A stretch of DNA of 64,000 nucleotides from an uncultured Clostridia bacterium (GTDB lineage Bacteria > Bacillota > Clostridia > Oscillospirales > Acutalibacteraceae): assembly GCA_944384985.1 (NCBI GenBank), contig CALWVM010000012.1, forward strand, positions 1 to 64,000, in the 5' to 3' direction. This document shows, piece after piece, positions 48,930 through 58,054 of this stretch. The position numbers and the translations under genes are program-made. Under the pieces are notes generated by a model. It was not told where the DNA came from and ran no database searches. It was given only the letters and a program-made list of their open reading frames with translations. Within the stretch, counting starts at the first letter, position 1; each line of letters starts with the position of its first letter.

Positions 48930-51509
48930 ATGAATATTTATGCTTCGGTTTACGAGCAAAACCGCATCCATCCGGACAAACGCGCCGCATCCATTGCGCT
49001 CGACCGCGGCGGCATCCGCGTTTATACGTACGGCGAGATGTTTCAAAAAGTCGAACAGTACGCCGCGCGCCTGACTGCGGCGTGCGTGCGCGCGGGCGAC
49101 CGCGTGGCGTTCGTCTGCGAATCGAGCCCTGAATGGACAATCGCGTTTTTTGCCGTCTGCAAGCTTTCGTGCACGGCGGTGCTCCTCGATGCGTCGCTTC
49201 AAGCGGAAGAACTCTCGGAATTTGTGCTGCGCTGTGACGTGCGCGCGGCGTTCTATTCGGAAAAGACCGTTCAAAAGGTGCTTTCGCCGTCCGCGTTTGC
49301 GTTTCCCGTGTTCAACGTGCTCGATTGTACCGTTTTTCCTGATTTCCCCGCGCGCGTGCCCGATTCGGCACCAAAAACACCCGACCCAGACGAAAGCGTT
49401 GCCTGCATCATCTTCTCTTCCGGCACCACGCGCAAAGCGGCGGGTATCCTGCACACGCACGACGCGCTGATCCGGACCACGCGCATGACGCTCGACGTGC
49501 AGGGACTGCGCGCGCAAGACCGCTATCTCGGGATTCTGCCGAACTCCCATATCTATGGGCTTGTCTGCTTAGTTCTCGGGCCTGCTTTGAGCGGTGCGGA
49601 CGTGCGGTATCTCGAATCCGTCAGCGCCGAGGCGGTGCTTGGCGCGTTCCAAACGTACCGGCCCACCGTCCTGCCTGCCGTGCCGAAAGTCTATGAGCTG
49701 TTCCAAACGCAGATCTTACGAAAAATCCATGCAAACCCCGTCACCTCTCTGCTGTTTAAGACCTTTTTCCCGGTCTGCCTGAAGCGTCGCCGCAAAACCG
49801 GCAGCCTTTTGGGAAAGCGGCTATTCAAGAGCATTCACAAAGGCTTCGGCGGCAGCCTGCAGTACTTATGCTCGGCGGGCGCGCCGCTCCCGAAGGATGT
49901 GGCGGACTTCTATTACGGAACAGGCTTTGATATTCTCATCACCTACGGCGCAACCGAGACGAATATCCCGACCATCGGCAACGTGCCGGGGGATATTCGT
50001 ACCGACGCCTGCGGTAAGCCTTATCCCGGGATCGCGCTGAAAGTCAGCGGCGAGGGCGAGCTTCTGATCCAATCCCCATACCGCATGAAAGGCTATTTCC
50101 GCGACGAAGCGGCAACGCGCGCGGCGTTTACCGAGGACGGCTATTTCAAGACCGGCGACCTTGCCGAAGTGGATGCGCAGGGCTATGTGCGCATCACGGG
50201 GCGCAGCAAGGAGAATATCGTTCTGCCCTCCGGCAAAAAGGTTACGCCGGATGAACTGGAAGAAAAATATACTGCCCTCGACGGGGTCGAGGAATTTGTA
50301 ATCTGCGGCGTGCCGAAAGGGACTGCGGACTATGACGAGATCCACGCCTTTGTCGTGCCTGAATCCGACACACCCGCGACTCGCGAGGCGATATACGCGC
50401 AGATTCGGGAACGCGGCGCAAATCTCAACCGCAATATGCGCATCAGCGGGATCCATTTTGTCAGCGAGATCCCGCGCACATCTTTGCAAAAGCCGAAACG
50501 CTATCTTCTTCGGCAGATTGCAGCGGAACAAGAAGAGAAGGCCGCGCTGGAGCCGTCCCCCGCCGCGCCGGAGGAAGATATCCTGTCTTTTGTGCGCGGT
50601 GCGGTTGCGCGCGTCGCAAACGTCGAGCCCGCATCCGTCCTGCCCACGACCCGCATTTTCAAGGAACTGTCCATCGACTCTTTGGGTGCAATCGACCTTG
50701 CATTGGAACTGGAAGAGCGGTATCATACCCCTCTGAAAAGCTGTTTTACCGACGATATGACTGTTGCGGACCTTGCGGCGGTGCTGCAAGACCCGCAAAT
50801 CGAACAGTCCGCCGCACATACGGCGGGGGAGGACTACCCCAAGCCGAAAACGCAAAGCGACTATCTCGTCTATGCCTTTTGCCGCAGCCTTGCGCGCGCA
50901 TGCTATCGGATGCGCTTTTACGGGATGCAGAATGTACCGCAAAACGGCGGGTTTATCCTCTGCGCCAACCACGTCGCAAAGCTGGATTACCTCTATATTT
51001 CCGCCGCATTCCCGAAAGACCGCTTTATGCGCCTTTGTTGCATGGCGAAAAAAGAGCTGTTCCGTAAAGACCCGTTCAGCAAAAAGCTGATACGCATCGC
51101 CGGCATGGTCCCCGTGGACCGCGGCGGCGTCAACCGGAAAACCATGGCAGCACTTTGTGAAAAGGTGCGTGAAGGCTGGGGCGTCGTGATCCACCCGGAG
51201 GGCACGCGAAGCGAAGACGGCATTTTCCACGATATGAAAAGCGGTGCCGCCGTGCTTGCCATCGACGCGGGCGTTCCGATCGTACCCGTCTATGTCTACG
51301 GCGCGTACGCGATCTTTCCAAAGGGCGCGAAATGGTTTCGCGTGTTCGACTGGCGGCATCTGCGCAAATTCCCGCTGGACGTCTATTTCGGCACGCCCAT
51401 AGAAAGCGGCGGGAAAACGAGCGCGGAACTCACCGCGGAGGTGCGCGACGCGATCCTGCGCCTGCAAGCGGTCGCCCGCAAAACGGAAAGCACCGAGAAA
51501 AAGGCATGA
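48930..51509 (+). CDS. Acyl-AMP ligase / acyl carrier / glycerolipid acyltransferase fusion
   Basis: The protein has 859 residues in three parts. Residues 1 to about 530 are an AMP-binding acyl ligase: CIIFSSGTTRKAAG (phosphate loop), ITYGATETNIP, GYFKTGDLAEVDAQGYVRITGR and the catalytic Lys in RTSLQKPKRY. Residues about 548-625 are an acyl-carrier domain with the phosphopantetheine Ser in LSIDSLGAIDLALE. Residues about 650-855 are a PlsC/LPLAT acyltransferase: CANHVAKLDYLYISA (HX4D), FRKDPF and VIHPEGTRSEDG. It would activate a fatty acid, load it on its own carrier domain and transfer it to a lysolipid or similar acceptor. E. coli Aas has ligase and acyltransferase in the opposite order and no carrier domain. 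It is monocistronic. Confidence 0.88.
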   Translation: MNIYASVYEQNRIHPDKRAASIALDRGGIRVYTYGEMFQKVEQYAARLTAACVRAGDRVAFVCESSPEWTIAFFAVCKLSCTAVLLDASLQAEELSEFVLRCDVRAAFYSEKTVQKVLSPSAFAFPVFNVLDCTVFPDFPARVPDSAPKTPDPDESVACIIFSSGTTRKAAGILHTHDALIRTTRMTLDVQGLRAQDRYLGILPNSHIYGLVCLVLGPALSGADVRYLESVSAEAVLGAFQTYRPTVLPAVPKVYELFQTQILRKIHANPVTSLLFKTFFPVCLKRRRKTGSLLGKRLFKSIHKGFGGSLQYLCSAGAPLPKDVADFYYGTGFDILITYGATETNIPTIGNVPGDIRTDACGKPYPGIALKVSGEGELLIQSPYRMKGYFRDEAATRAAFTEDGYFKTGDLAEVDAQGYVRITGRSKENIVLPSGKKVTPDELEEKYTALDGVEEFVICGVPKGTADYDEIHAFVVPESDTPATREAIYAQIRERGANLNRNMRISGIHFVSEIPRTSLQKPKRYLLRQIAAEQEEKAALEPSPAAPEEDILSFVRGAVARVANVEPASVLPTTRIFKELSIDSLGAIDLALELEERYHTPLKSCFTDDMTVADLAAVLQDPQIEQSAAHTAGEDYPKPKTQSDYLVYAFCRSLARACYRMRFYGMQNVPQNGGFILCANHVAKLDYLYISAAFPKDRFMRLCCMAKKELFRKDPFSKKLIRIAGMVPVDRGGVNRKTMAALCEKVREGWGVVIHPEGTRSEDGIFHDMKSGAAVLAIDAGVPIVPVYVYGAYAIFPKGAKWFRVFDWRHLRKFPLDVYFGTPIESGGKTSAELTAEVRDAILRLQAVARKTESTEKKA

Positions 51510-51536
51510 AAAAACGCCCGTCGCACGACGGGCGTT
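51507..51536 (-). terminator. Terminator of rpmB (hairpin shared with the fusion gene end)
   Basis: AACGCCCGTCG and CGACGGGCGTT form an 11-bp perfect stem around CA. On the minus strand it is followed by TTTTTT, ideal for rpmB. On plus the T-tract is weak. Confidence 0.85.
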
Positions 51537-51557
51537 CATTTCATCACGCAAGCAAAA

Positions 51558-51746
51558 TCAAACAGCGCGGGTAACCTTGCCGGAGCGCAGGCAGCGCGTG
51601 CAGGCGTAGACCCGTTTAGGAGAGCCGTTCACGATTGCTTTTACTTTTTTGACATTGGGTTTCCAGGTTCTGTTGGAACGTCTGTGCGAGTGCGAAACCT
51701 TGATGCCGAACGCGACACTTTTGCCGCAGAATTCACATTTCGCCAT
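51558..51746 (-). CDS. rpmB: 50S ribosomal protein L28
   Basis: The 62-residue protein MAKCEFCGKSVAFG...VSHSHRRSNRTWKPN...VYACTRCLRSGKV is L28. It keeps both CxxC pairs (CEFC and CTRC), so it is the zinc-binding (C+) form, which cells keep under zinc sufficiency. ATG 51746 follows GGAGG by 10 nt; longer in-frame readings upstream are not expected. It is monocistronic, transcribed away from recA, with its own promoter. Confidence 0.97.
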   Translation of the reverse strand: MAKCEFCGKSVAFGIKVSHSHRRSNRTWKPNVKKVKAIVNGSPKRVYACTRCLRSGKVTRAV

Positions 51747-51784
51747 TTCAAAGGCACCTCCCTTTTCTCGTTTAAGCGAACTAT

Positions 51785-51814
51785 ATGATAGCAGAAACAC
51801 CTGCCGGATGTCAA
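51785..51814 (-). promoter_or_regulatory. Sigma-A promoter of rpmB
   Basis: On the minus strand TTGACA (plus 51809-51814) and TATCAT (plus 51785-51790) have an 18 bp spacer. Confidence 0.8.
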
Positions 51815-51892
51815 GCCTTTTTTTCAAAAGACGCAAAAAATCCAACGTGCGCGCTTCGGGCGTACCGCAGGGCGAAAAAAGCAAAAAAGGGG

Positions 51893-51921
51893 TTGCTTTT
51901 TTCCTTGAAATAGTATATAAT
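51893..51921 (+). promoter_or_regulatory. Sigma-A promoter of the recA operon
   Basis: TTGCTT at 51893-51898 and TATAAT at 51916-51921 have a 17 bp spacer. The predicted start lies at the LexA box. Confidence 0.8.
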
Positions 51922-51929
51922 GCAGAAAA

Positions 51930-51943
51930 CGAACATTTGTGCG
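51930..51943. promoter_or_regulatory. LexA/DinR (SOS) box upstream of recA
   Basis: CGAACATTTGTGCG differs at one position from the Gram-positive consensus CGAAC-N4-GTTCG. It sits 8 bp after the -10 box, where LexA binding would block transcription of recA-recX. Confidence 0.75.
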
Positions 51944-51961
51944 ATTTGGAGGATGGACCTT

Positions 51962-53071
51962 ATGGCGGAAAAAAACAAGGCGCTGGAAACCGCGCTGGTT
52001 CAAATTGAAAAGAAATACGGCGCAGGTGCGGTCATGCGCCTGGGCGAGACGCGCGCGTTGCAGATCGAGGCGATCTCCACGGGCTCGCTCACGCTGGACA
52101 TCGCCACAGGCATCGGCGGGCTTCCCCGCGGCAGGATCGTCGAAATCTACGGTCCCGAATCCTCCGGTAAAACCACCCTCGCGCTGCATGTAGTAGCCGA
52201 AGCGCAAAAACAGGGCGGCGAAGCGGCGTTTGTGGACGCCGAGCATGCACTCGACCCTGTGTATGCCGCGAACCTCGGCGTGGATGTGGATTCCCTTTTG
52301 GTCGCGCAGCCCGACAACGGCGAGCAGGCGCTCGAAATTACCGAGGCACTCGCACGTTCGGGTGCTTTGGATGTTATCGTTGTGGACTCCGTCGCGGCGC
52401 TCGTGCCGCGCGCCGAGATCGAGGGCGACATGGGCGACAGCCACGTCGGCCTTCATGCACGCCTGATGTCGCAGGCGCTGCGCAAGCTCACGGGTGTGAT
52501 CGCCAAGTCTAACACCGTCGTGATCTTCATCAACCAGCTGCGTGAAAAAGTCGGCGTGGTTTACGGCAACCCCGAGGTCACAACGGGCGGCCGCGCACTG
52601 AAATTCTATGCCACCATGCGCATCGACGTGCGCCGTGTGGAATCCTTAAAAGGCACAGGCGGCGAATTCGTCGGCTCGCGCACCAAGGTCAAGATCGTGA
52701 AAAACAAGGTCGCGCCGCCGTTTAAGACTGCGGAATTCGACATTATGTACGGCACGGGCATCTCCCGCGTGGGCGAAGTGCTCGACGCGGCGGTGGAGCT
52801 GGGGATTGTCAAAAAGAGCGGCGCCTGGTTCTCCTACGGCGGTGAACGGCTCGGGCAGGGGCGCGACAACGTCAAAAACCTGCTTTCGCGGGACGAAAAG
52901 CTGTGCGGTGAAATCGAAAAACAGGTTCGCGAGCAGTTGTCGGCTGCCGCCGAACAGAAGAAGGAAAAGAAAAAAGACCCGGCGGATGAACCCATCGCCT
53001 ATAAACCTGTGGCAACCACCAAAGCCGCCGCACGCGCCAAAATCGACGTAGCGGTCGAGGATGACGAATGA
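51962..53071 (+). CDS. recA: Recombinase RecA
   Basis: The 369-residue RecA starts at ATG 51962 after GGAGGAT. Walker A is [15 protein letters not shown] (about 64-71), Walker [20 protein letters not shown], loop L1 [18 protein letters not shown] and loop L2 [19 protein letters not shown]. It forms filaments on single-stranded DNA for homologous recombination and triggers LexA self-cleavage. The C-terminal 40 residues are Lys- and then Asp/Glu-rich, as is common. It has a LexA box and is coupled to recX by an ATGA overlap. Confidence 0.98.
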   Translation: MAEKNKALETALVQIEKKYGAGAVMRLGETRALQIEAISTGSLTLDIATGIGGLPRGRIVEIYGPESSGKTTLALHVVAEAQKQGGEAAFVDAEHALDPVYAANLGVDVDSLLVAQPDNGEQALEITEALARSGALDVIVVDSVAALVPRAEIEGDMGDSHVGLHARLMSQALRKLTGVIAKSNTVVIFINQLREKVGVVYGNPEVTTGGRALKFYATMRIDVRRVESLKGTGGEFVGSRTKVKIVKNKVAPPFKTAEFDIMYGTGISRVGEVLDAAVELGIVKKSGAWFSYGGERLGQGRDNVKNLLSRDEKLCGEIEKQVREQLSAAAEQKKEKKKDPADEPIAYKPVATTKAAARAKIDVAVEDDE

Positions 53072-53694
53072 AACTGAGCGTGAAACCCGGCAAAGGGGAA
53101 AAAATCCACATTTTTGTGGACGATGAATACCGCTTGACGGTGGACAGCCGCTTCTGGTATTCCGAACGCTGGCACAACTGCACACAAATCGACAGCGGGG
53201 AGCTTGCCGCTTTGGAAGAGGCGGTCGGCTCCCGCCGTGCGTTCAACAGCCTGGAGGATTACCTTTCGCGCCGCGACCACAGCGAAAAAGAACTGTACGA
53301 CAAGCTCTGCCGCAAATATCCGCCCCGGGCGGCCGAAGCCGCCATTGAGAAGGCAAAGGAATTGGGGCTGCTGGACGACGAACGCTTTGCGCAGAACTTT
53401 GCCGAGGAACTTTACGAACGAAAGCACTACGCACCGCGCCGCATCCTTTTGGAGCTTCGACGCAAGGGCATGGACCGTGAAATTGCGGAAAATGCCGTTG
53501 AAAGTCTTGACAAAGACGGCGAAACCCGTATTATAGAACTGTTGCGCGGCAAATACCGCGCCGCCTTTTCAGATGAAAAGGGCAGGCGGCGCGCCGTAAA
53601 CGGGCTTATGCGCATGGGGTATGCGTACCCGGAAATTCGCGCGGCGCTGGAAACGTTGGAACTGGAACGCGAGGAGCTGGATGTAAATGGCTGA
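53068..53694 (+). CDS. recX: RecA regulator RecX
   Basis: The 208-residue RecX consists of three-helix repeats with the family marks [38 protein letters not shown] and [13 protein letters not shown] [14 protein letters not shown]. It caps or modulates RecA filaments. It overlaps recA by 4 nt and rimO by 8 nt, so dosage is tied to RecA. The first 60 residues include a strand-rich start ([15 protein letters not shown]) common in clostridial RecX. Confidence 0.93.
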   Translation: MKLSVKPGKGEKIHIFVDDEYRLTVDSRFWYSERWHNCTQIDSGELAALEEAVGSRRAFNSLEDYLSRRDHSEKELYDKLCRKYPPRAAEAAIEKAKELGLLDDERFAQNFAEELYERKHYAPRRILLELRRKGMDREIAENAVESLDKDGETRIIELLRGKYRAAFSDEKGRRRAVNGLMRMGYAYPEIRAALETLELEREELDVNG

Positions 53695-55012
53695 AAAAAT
53701 CGGTATGATCTCGCTTGGCTGCCCGAAAAATCAAGTGGACGCGGAGCTCATGCTCGCGCGCCTCTCGGACGGCGGCTTTGAGATCACGAATGAAGTGGAC
53801 GGAGCCGATCTCGTCATCGTCAACACCTGCGGTTTTATTGAAGAGGCAAAACAGGAAGCGATCGAGAATATACTGGATATGGCGGAACTCAAAAAAGAAG
53901 GCGTCATCGGCAAAATCGTCGTGACCGGCTGCCTTTCCGAGCGCTACCGCGAAGAAGTCATGCAGGAGATCCCGGAGGCGGATGCCGTCGTGGGGATCGG
54001 CGCAAATGCCGACATTTGCGCCATCTGCCGCCGTGTGCTCGACGGCGAAACCGTAGAGCAGTTCGGTGCAAAAACGGATCTGCCGCTTTCGGGCGAGCGG
54101 ATGCTCACCACGCCGCCTTGGTTTGCCTATCTTAAAATCGCCGAAGGCTGCTCGAACCATTGTGCATATTGCGCCATCCCCGGCATTCGCGGGGAATTCC
54201 GCAGCCGCAAACCGGAGGACGTCCTGGCAGAAGCGAAGAAACTCGCCGAAGAGGGTGTCAAGGAACTGGTCGTCGTCGCACAGGATACCACCCGCTACGG
54301 CGAGGACCTGTACGGCAAGCCCGCGCTCGCCGCGCTCTTAAAGGCGCTGGACGCCGTGGAGGGGATCGAGTGGATCCGCGTGCTGTACTGCTACCCCGAC
54401 CGCATCACCGACGAACTTCTGGACGTCATGGCGCAAAGCGATAAGATCCTGCACTATATCGATCTGCCCTTGCAGCATGCCGACGCGCGCATTTTGCGTG
54501 CCATGAACCGCCGCGGCGACAGCGAGAGTCTGCTTAAGCTGATCGCCAAAATTCGGGAGCGTATGCCCGACGTCGTGCTGCGCACCACGCTGATTACGGG
54601 CTTCCCGGGCGAAGATGAGAGCGCGTTTGAAACGCTTTGCGAATTTGTGAAAAAAGCGCGTTTTGAGCGGCTCGGCTGTTTTGCGTTCTCTCCGGAAGAG
54701 GGCACGCCCGCAGCGGGATTCCCCGACCAGGTGGACGAAGACGTCCGCCGCGAACGCGGGGAAACGATTATGGATATCCAAAGCCGCATCTTCGACGAAA
54801 AAAGCCGCGAATGCATCGGCAAGGTCTACAAGACCGTCGTGGAGGGATATGACCCGTATACGGACAGCTATTTCGGCCGCACCTGGCGCGACGCCCCCGA
54901 GATCGACGGCGAAGCGTACTTCACCTGCGGCTATGAGCTGCACGAGGGCGATATGGTCGAGATCGAAGTGTTCGACGTGCGCGACTGTGATTTGATCGGA
55001 GAGGTAATATGA
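53687..55012 (+). CDS. rimO: Ribosomal protein S12 methylthiotransferase RimO
   Basis: The 441-residue methylthiotransferase has an N-terminal UPF0004 domain with three cluster Cys (SLGCPKNQVD, NTCGFI, VTGCLSERY), a radical SAM core with EGCSNHCAYCAIPGIRG (CxxxCxxC), and a C-terminal TRAM domain (about 375-441). It methylthiolates Asp89 of ribosomal protein S12 and consumes SAM. The SLGCPKN start distinguishes RimO from MiaB (CQMN). It is coupled by overlap to recX upstream and pgsA downstream (ATGA). Confidence 0.96.
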   Translation: MAEKIGMISLGCPKNQVDAELMLARLSDGGFEITNEVDGADLVIVNTCGFIEEAKQEAIENILDMAELKKEGVIGKIVVTGCLSERYREEVMQEIPEADAVVGIGANADICAICRRVLDGETVEQFGAKTDLPLSGERMLTTPPWFAYLKIAEGCSNHCAYCAIPGIRGEFRSRKPEDVLAEAKKLAEEGVKELVVVAQDTTRYGEDLYGKPALAALLKALDAVEGIEWIRVLYCYPDRITDELLDVMAQSDKILHYIDLPLQHADARILRAMNRRGDSESLLKLIAKIRERMPDVVLRTTLITGFPGEDESAFETLCEFVKKARFERLGCFAFSPEEGTPAAGFPDQVDEDVRRERGETIMDIQSRIFDEKSRECIGKVYKTVVEGYDPYTDSYFGRTWRDAPEIDGEAYFTCGYELHEGDMVEIEVFDVRDCDLIGEVI

Positions 55013-55602
55013 GACTCAACACCCCCAACAAGCTTACCATCGCGCGCATGATTATGACGCCGGTGTTTCTCGCCCTGCTTTTGTGGGAGTCGCTGCCGCA
55101 CCGTTTCTTGATTGCCACGGTCGTTTACGCCATCGCCTCCGCCACGGATGCGATCGACGGCAAGCTTGCGCGCAAGAACGGGCAGATCACCAACTTCGGC
55201 AAGCTTTTAGACCCCATCGCCGACAAGGTGCTGACCACTTCGGCGCTGCTGGCGTTTTTGCAGATGGGGCTTTGCAATATCTGGATTGTGATGATCGTCT
55301 TAACGCGCGAATTCACGATTGCTTCCATCCGCATGATCGCGGCGGCGGGCGGCGTTGTGATTCCCGCGAACTTCTGGGGCAAGCTCAAAACCGTCAGCCA
55401 GATGGTTTTCACCATCGTCATTATGCTGCTCGGCGAAGTGTATCAATATGTGCCGCAGCTCTACCCCGGCGTCACGGTGCCGGCTTGGCTTACGCTTAGC
55501 AATATTTCCAACTTCCTGTTATGGATTACCGCGATTTTGACCGTGATTTCCGGCGTGATCTATATCAAAGACAGCAAAAACGTGATCGATTACACCAAAT
55601 GA
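55009..55602 (+). CDS. pgsA: CDP-diacylglycerol-glycerol-3-phosphate 3-phosphatidyltransferase
   Basis: The 197-residue polytopic CDP-alcohol phosphatidyltransferase has the signature SATDAIDGKLARKNGQITNFGKLLDPIADK, that is DxxDGxxAR-x8-9-GxxxDxxxD. NKLTIARM near the N-terminus is typical of PgsA. It makes phosphatidylglycerol phosphate in the membrane. It is the last gene of recA-recX-rimO-pgsA. Only a weak CGCGC-based hairpin follows (55604-55626). Confidence 0.95.
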   Translation: MRLNTPNKLTIARMIMTPVFLALLLWESLPHRFLIATVVYAIASATDAIDGKLARKNGQITNFGKLLDPIADKVLTTSALLAFLQMGLCNIWIVMIVLTREFTIASIRMIAAAGGVVIPANFWGKLKTVSQMVFTIVIMLLGEVYQYVPQLYPGVTVPAWLTLSNISNFLLWITAILTVISGVIYIKDSKNVIDYTK

Positions 55603-55663
55603 CCGCGCAAAAAATAACGCGCGTTTTGGCAATTTAACAGGTGCACTTTTGCACGTTTTGTGC

Positions 55664-55669
55664 TATACT
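55664..55669 (+). promoter_or_regulatory. Extended -10 element of the T-box/cys operon promoter
   Basis: TGC-TATACT fits an extended -10. The -35 position has only GTGCAC (55641-55646), part of an inverted repeat GTGCA-CTTT-TGCAC (55641-55654) that might be an operator. Confidence 0.55.
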
Positions 55670-55675
55670 AATTGA

Positions 55676-55948
55676 AAGAGAATTCCGAACTGCAAGGACG
55701 GAGAGAAGTAGCAAAGTCCTTTGCCCGCCCAGAGAGAAAGCGCCACAGGCTGCAAGCGCTTTTGCGGGACGCTTTGCGAAATGCACTCCCGAGCAGGCGG
55801 GGGGAAGGCCATGTATCCCCGCCCGTGCCGCCGCGTTAAGGCGTAATGAGCCGTTCCGAAAAGCGGGACGGGAAGCGAAGTGGAACCGCGATATTGATAT
55901 TGTCGCCTTCGCCGCACTCTGCAAGGGTGCGGCGGGGGCTGTTTTTTT
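55676..55948 (+). ncRNA. T-box leader, cysteine tRNA specific
   Basis: This 270-nt leader before cysE-cysS has the T-box layout. Stem I contains the GAGAGAAGTA element (55701-55710), and its specifier region GCGAAATGCACTCC gives codon TGC (Cys) at 55782-55784. The antiterminator T-box AAGTGGAACCGCG is at 55878-55890. Its TGGA (55881-55884) pairs with UCCA, matching the U73 discriminator typical of tRNA-Cys. A terminator follows: GCCGCACTC with GGGTGCGGC, then TTTTTTT (55942-55948). Uncharged tRNA-Cys should switch on the operon. Exact stem I pairings were not folded. Confidence 0.9.
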
Positions 55949-55960
55949 CGGAGGAAATTT

Positions 55961-56620
55961 ATGCTTGATCGACTCAAAGAGGATATCGCCGCCGTTAAGG
56001 AACGCGACCCGGCGGCAACCTCCACCCTGCAAATCCTATTGCTGTATCCGGGGCTTAAGGCCATCCGGATGCACCGCCGCGCCAACTGGCTGTGGCGGCA
56101 CAATCACAAATTTTTAGCACGGTGGCTCTCTCAGCGCGCCGTGCGTAAAACCGGGATCGAAATCCACCCCGCCGCTAAGATCGGCCGCCGCTTTTTCATC
56201 GACCACGGCACGGGCGTCGTTATCGGCGAGACCGCGGAGATCGGCGACGACGTAACGCTTTATCAGGGCGTGACGCTCGGCGGTACGGGCAAAGATACGG
56301 GCAAGCGCCACCCGACCATCGGCAACGGCGTGATGATCGGCGCCGGTGCAAAAGTGCTCGGCCCTTTCCGCGTCGGCGACAACTCAAACATCGCCGCGGG
56401 CGCGGTCGTGCTCGAAGAGATCCCGCCTGAAAGTACGGCGGTCGGTGTGCCGGCGCGTGTGGTAAAGCGAAACGGCGTGCGTGTGGACAGTCTCGACCAG
56501 GTCCATGTGCCCGACCCCGTCTCGCAGGAGCTCTGCCGTATGTCCGTTCGGATGGTCAAACTGGAAAAAGAATTGGAAGACTGCCGCGCTGGCGGGAAAG
56601 CTGAAAATAAAGGAGAATAA
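55961..56620 (+). CDS. cysE: Serine O-acetyltransferase
   Basis: The 219-residue short-form CysE/EpsC begins [20 protein letters not shown] and continues into a left-handed beta helix with [62 protein letters not shown] and [13 protein letters not shown]. It makes O-acetyl-L-serine from serine and acetyl-CoA, the carbon skeleton for cysteine. It is controlled by the cysteine T-box. It starts at ATG 55961 after CGGAGGAAATTT, 2 nt before cysS. Confidence 0.95.
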   Translation: MLDRLKEDIAAVKERDPAATSTLQILLLYPGLKAIRMHRRANWLWRHNHKFLARWLSQRAVRKTGIEIHPAAKIGRRFFIDHGTGVVIGETAEIGDDVTLYQGVTLGGTGKDTGKRHPTIGNGVMIGAGAKVLGPFRVGDNSNIAAGAVVLEEIPPESTAVGVPARVVKRNGVRVDSLDQVHVPDPVSQELCRMSVRMVKLEKELEDCRAGGKAENKGE

Positions 56621-56622
56621 GT

Positions 56623-58023
56623 ATGCGCATTTACAATACGCTCACCCGTAAAAAAGAGGAGTTTGTACCCATCACGCCGGGCGAAGTGAAGATCTATGCC
56701 TGCGGGCCGACGGTCTATAACTTCATCCACATCGGCAATGCCCGCCCGCTGTGCGTGTTCGACACCCTGCGCCGCTATCTCGAATTCCGCGGCTACAAGG
56801 TGCGCTTTGTGCAGAATTTCACGGACATCGACGACAAGATCATCCGCCGCGCAAACGAAGAGGGTACGGATTACAAGACCGTTTCTGAAACGTATATCCG
56901 TGAATTCTGGACGGACGCCAAGGGACTTAACTTCCGCGAAGCGACCGTACACCCCAAGGCGACGGAAAACATCGACGAGATCATTTCTATCATTTCAACG
57001 CTGATCGAAAAGGGCTATGCCTATGCCGTCGAAAACGGCGACGTGTACTTCAGCCCCGGCAAATTCGCGGAGTACGGCAAGCTGTCGCACCAGCCGCTCG
57101 AAGACCTCGAAGCGGGTGCGCGCATCAACATCGGCGAGCTGAAAAAGGAGCCGATGGACTTCGCCCTCTGGAAAGGCGCCAAACCCGGTGAGCCCGCTTG
57201 GGATGCACCTTGGGGCAAGGGCAGACCCGGCTGGCACATCGAGTGCTCGGCAATGGCGCGCCGGTATTTGGGCGAAACCATCGACATCCACTGCGGCGGG
57301 CAGGATCTGATCTTCCCGCACCACGAAAACGAGATTGCCCAAAGCGAGTGCTGCAACGGCGTGCCGTTCGCGCATTACTGGATGCACAACGGCTATATCA
57401 ACGTCGATAACGTCAAAATGTCCAAGTCCCTGGGCAACTTCTTCACCGTGCGCGATGTGGCAGAAAAATACGGCTACGAGCCGATCCGCTACCTGATGCT
57501 GTCTTCGCACTACCGCAGCCCCATCAATTACAGCGTGGACATCATCGAGCAGTGCCGCGCGTCGCTCGAACGGCTTTACACTTGCCGCGACAGCATCGAT
57601 TTCGCCTTGCAGAGCGCGGGCGACGCGGAACCCGAAAACGCCGCGGAGATTCGTCAACAGCTTGAAAGCCGCAAATCGCAGTTCATCGAGGCGATGGACG
57701 ATGACTTGAACACTGCCGACGGCCTTGCCGCCGTTTTCGAGCTTGTGCGCGACATCAACGTGCAGGTTCTGCCCTCCGGCTCCAAAGCGCTTTTGGAAGA
57801 AGCGGCAAAGCTGTTCGACACGCTCGCATGTGATGTGCTCGGGCTCCTCTATAACCGCAAAAAAGAGACATTAGAGGACGACATCGCGGCGCGCATCGAA
57901 GCGCGGCAGGCGGCGCGCAAAGCGAAAAACTGGGCGGAGGCCGACCGCATCCGCGACGAACTGAAAGCCGAAGGCATCGTGCTGGAAGACACCCCGCAGG
58001 GCGTCAAATGGCACCGCGTGTGA
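56623..58023 (+). CDS. cysS: Cysteinyl-tRNA synthetase
   Basis: The 466-residue class Ia synthetase has zinc Cys and the HIGH-type motif in YACGPTVYNFIHIGNARPL, then NVDNVKMSKSLGNF with the KMSKS loop, and GRPGWHIECSAMARRYLG and IHCGGQDLIFPHHENEIAQ. It charges tRNA-Cys. A T-box reading the same tRNA lies upstream of cysE, so charging capacity and cysteine synthesis are induced together. AAAGGAG precedes the ATG. Confidence 0.98.
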   Translation: MRIYNTLTRKKEEFVPITPGEVKIYACGPTVYNFIHIGNARPLCVFDTLRRYLEFRGYKVRFVQNFTDIDDKIIRRANEEGTDYKTVSETYIREFWTDAKGLNFREATVHPKATENIDEIISIISTLIEKGYAYAVENGDVYFSPGKFAEYGKLSHQPLEDLEAGARINIGELKKEPMDFALWKGAKPGEPAWDAPWGKGRPGWHIECSAMARRYLGETIDIHCGGQDLIFPHHENEIAQSECCNGVPFAHYWMHNGYINVDNVKMSKSLGNFFTVRDVAEKYGYEPIRYLMLSSHYRSPINYSVDIIEQCRASLERLYTCRDSIDFALQSAGDAEPENAAEIRQQLESRKSQFIEAMDDDLNTADGLAAVFELVRDINVQVLPSGSKALLEEAAKLFDTLACDVLGLLYNRKKETLEDDIAARIEARQAARKAKNWAEADRIRDELKAEGIVLEDTPQGVKWHRV

Positions 58024-58054
58024 CGGGGAACGCCCGTAGAAAGGCAGGCAGACT

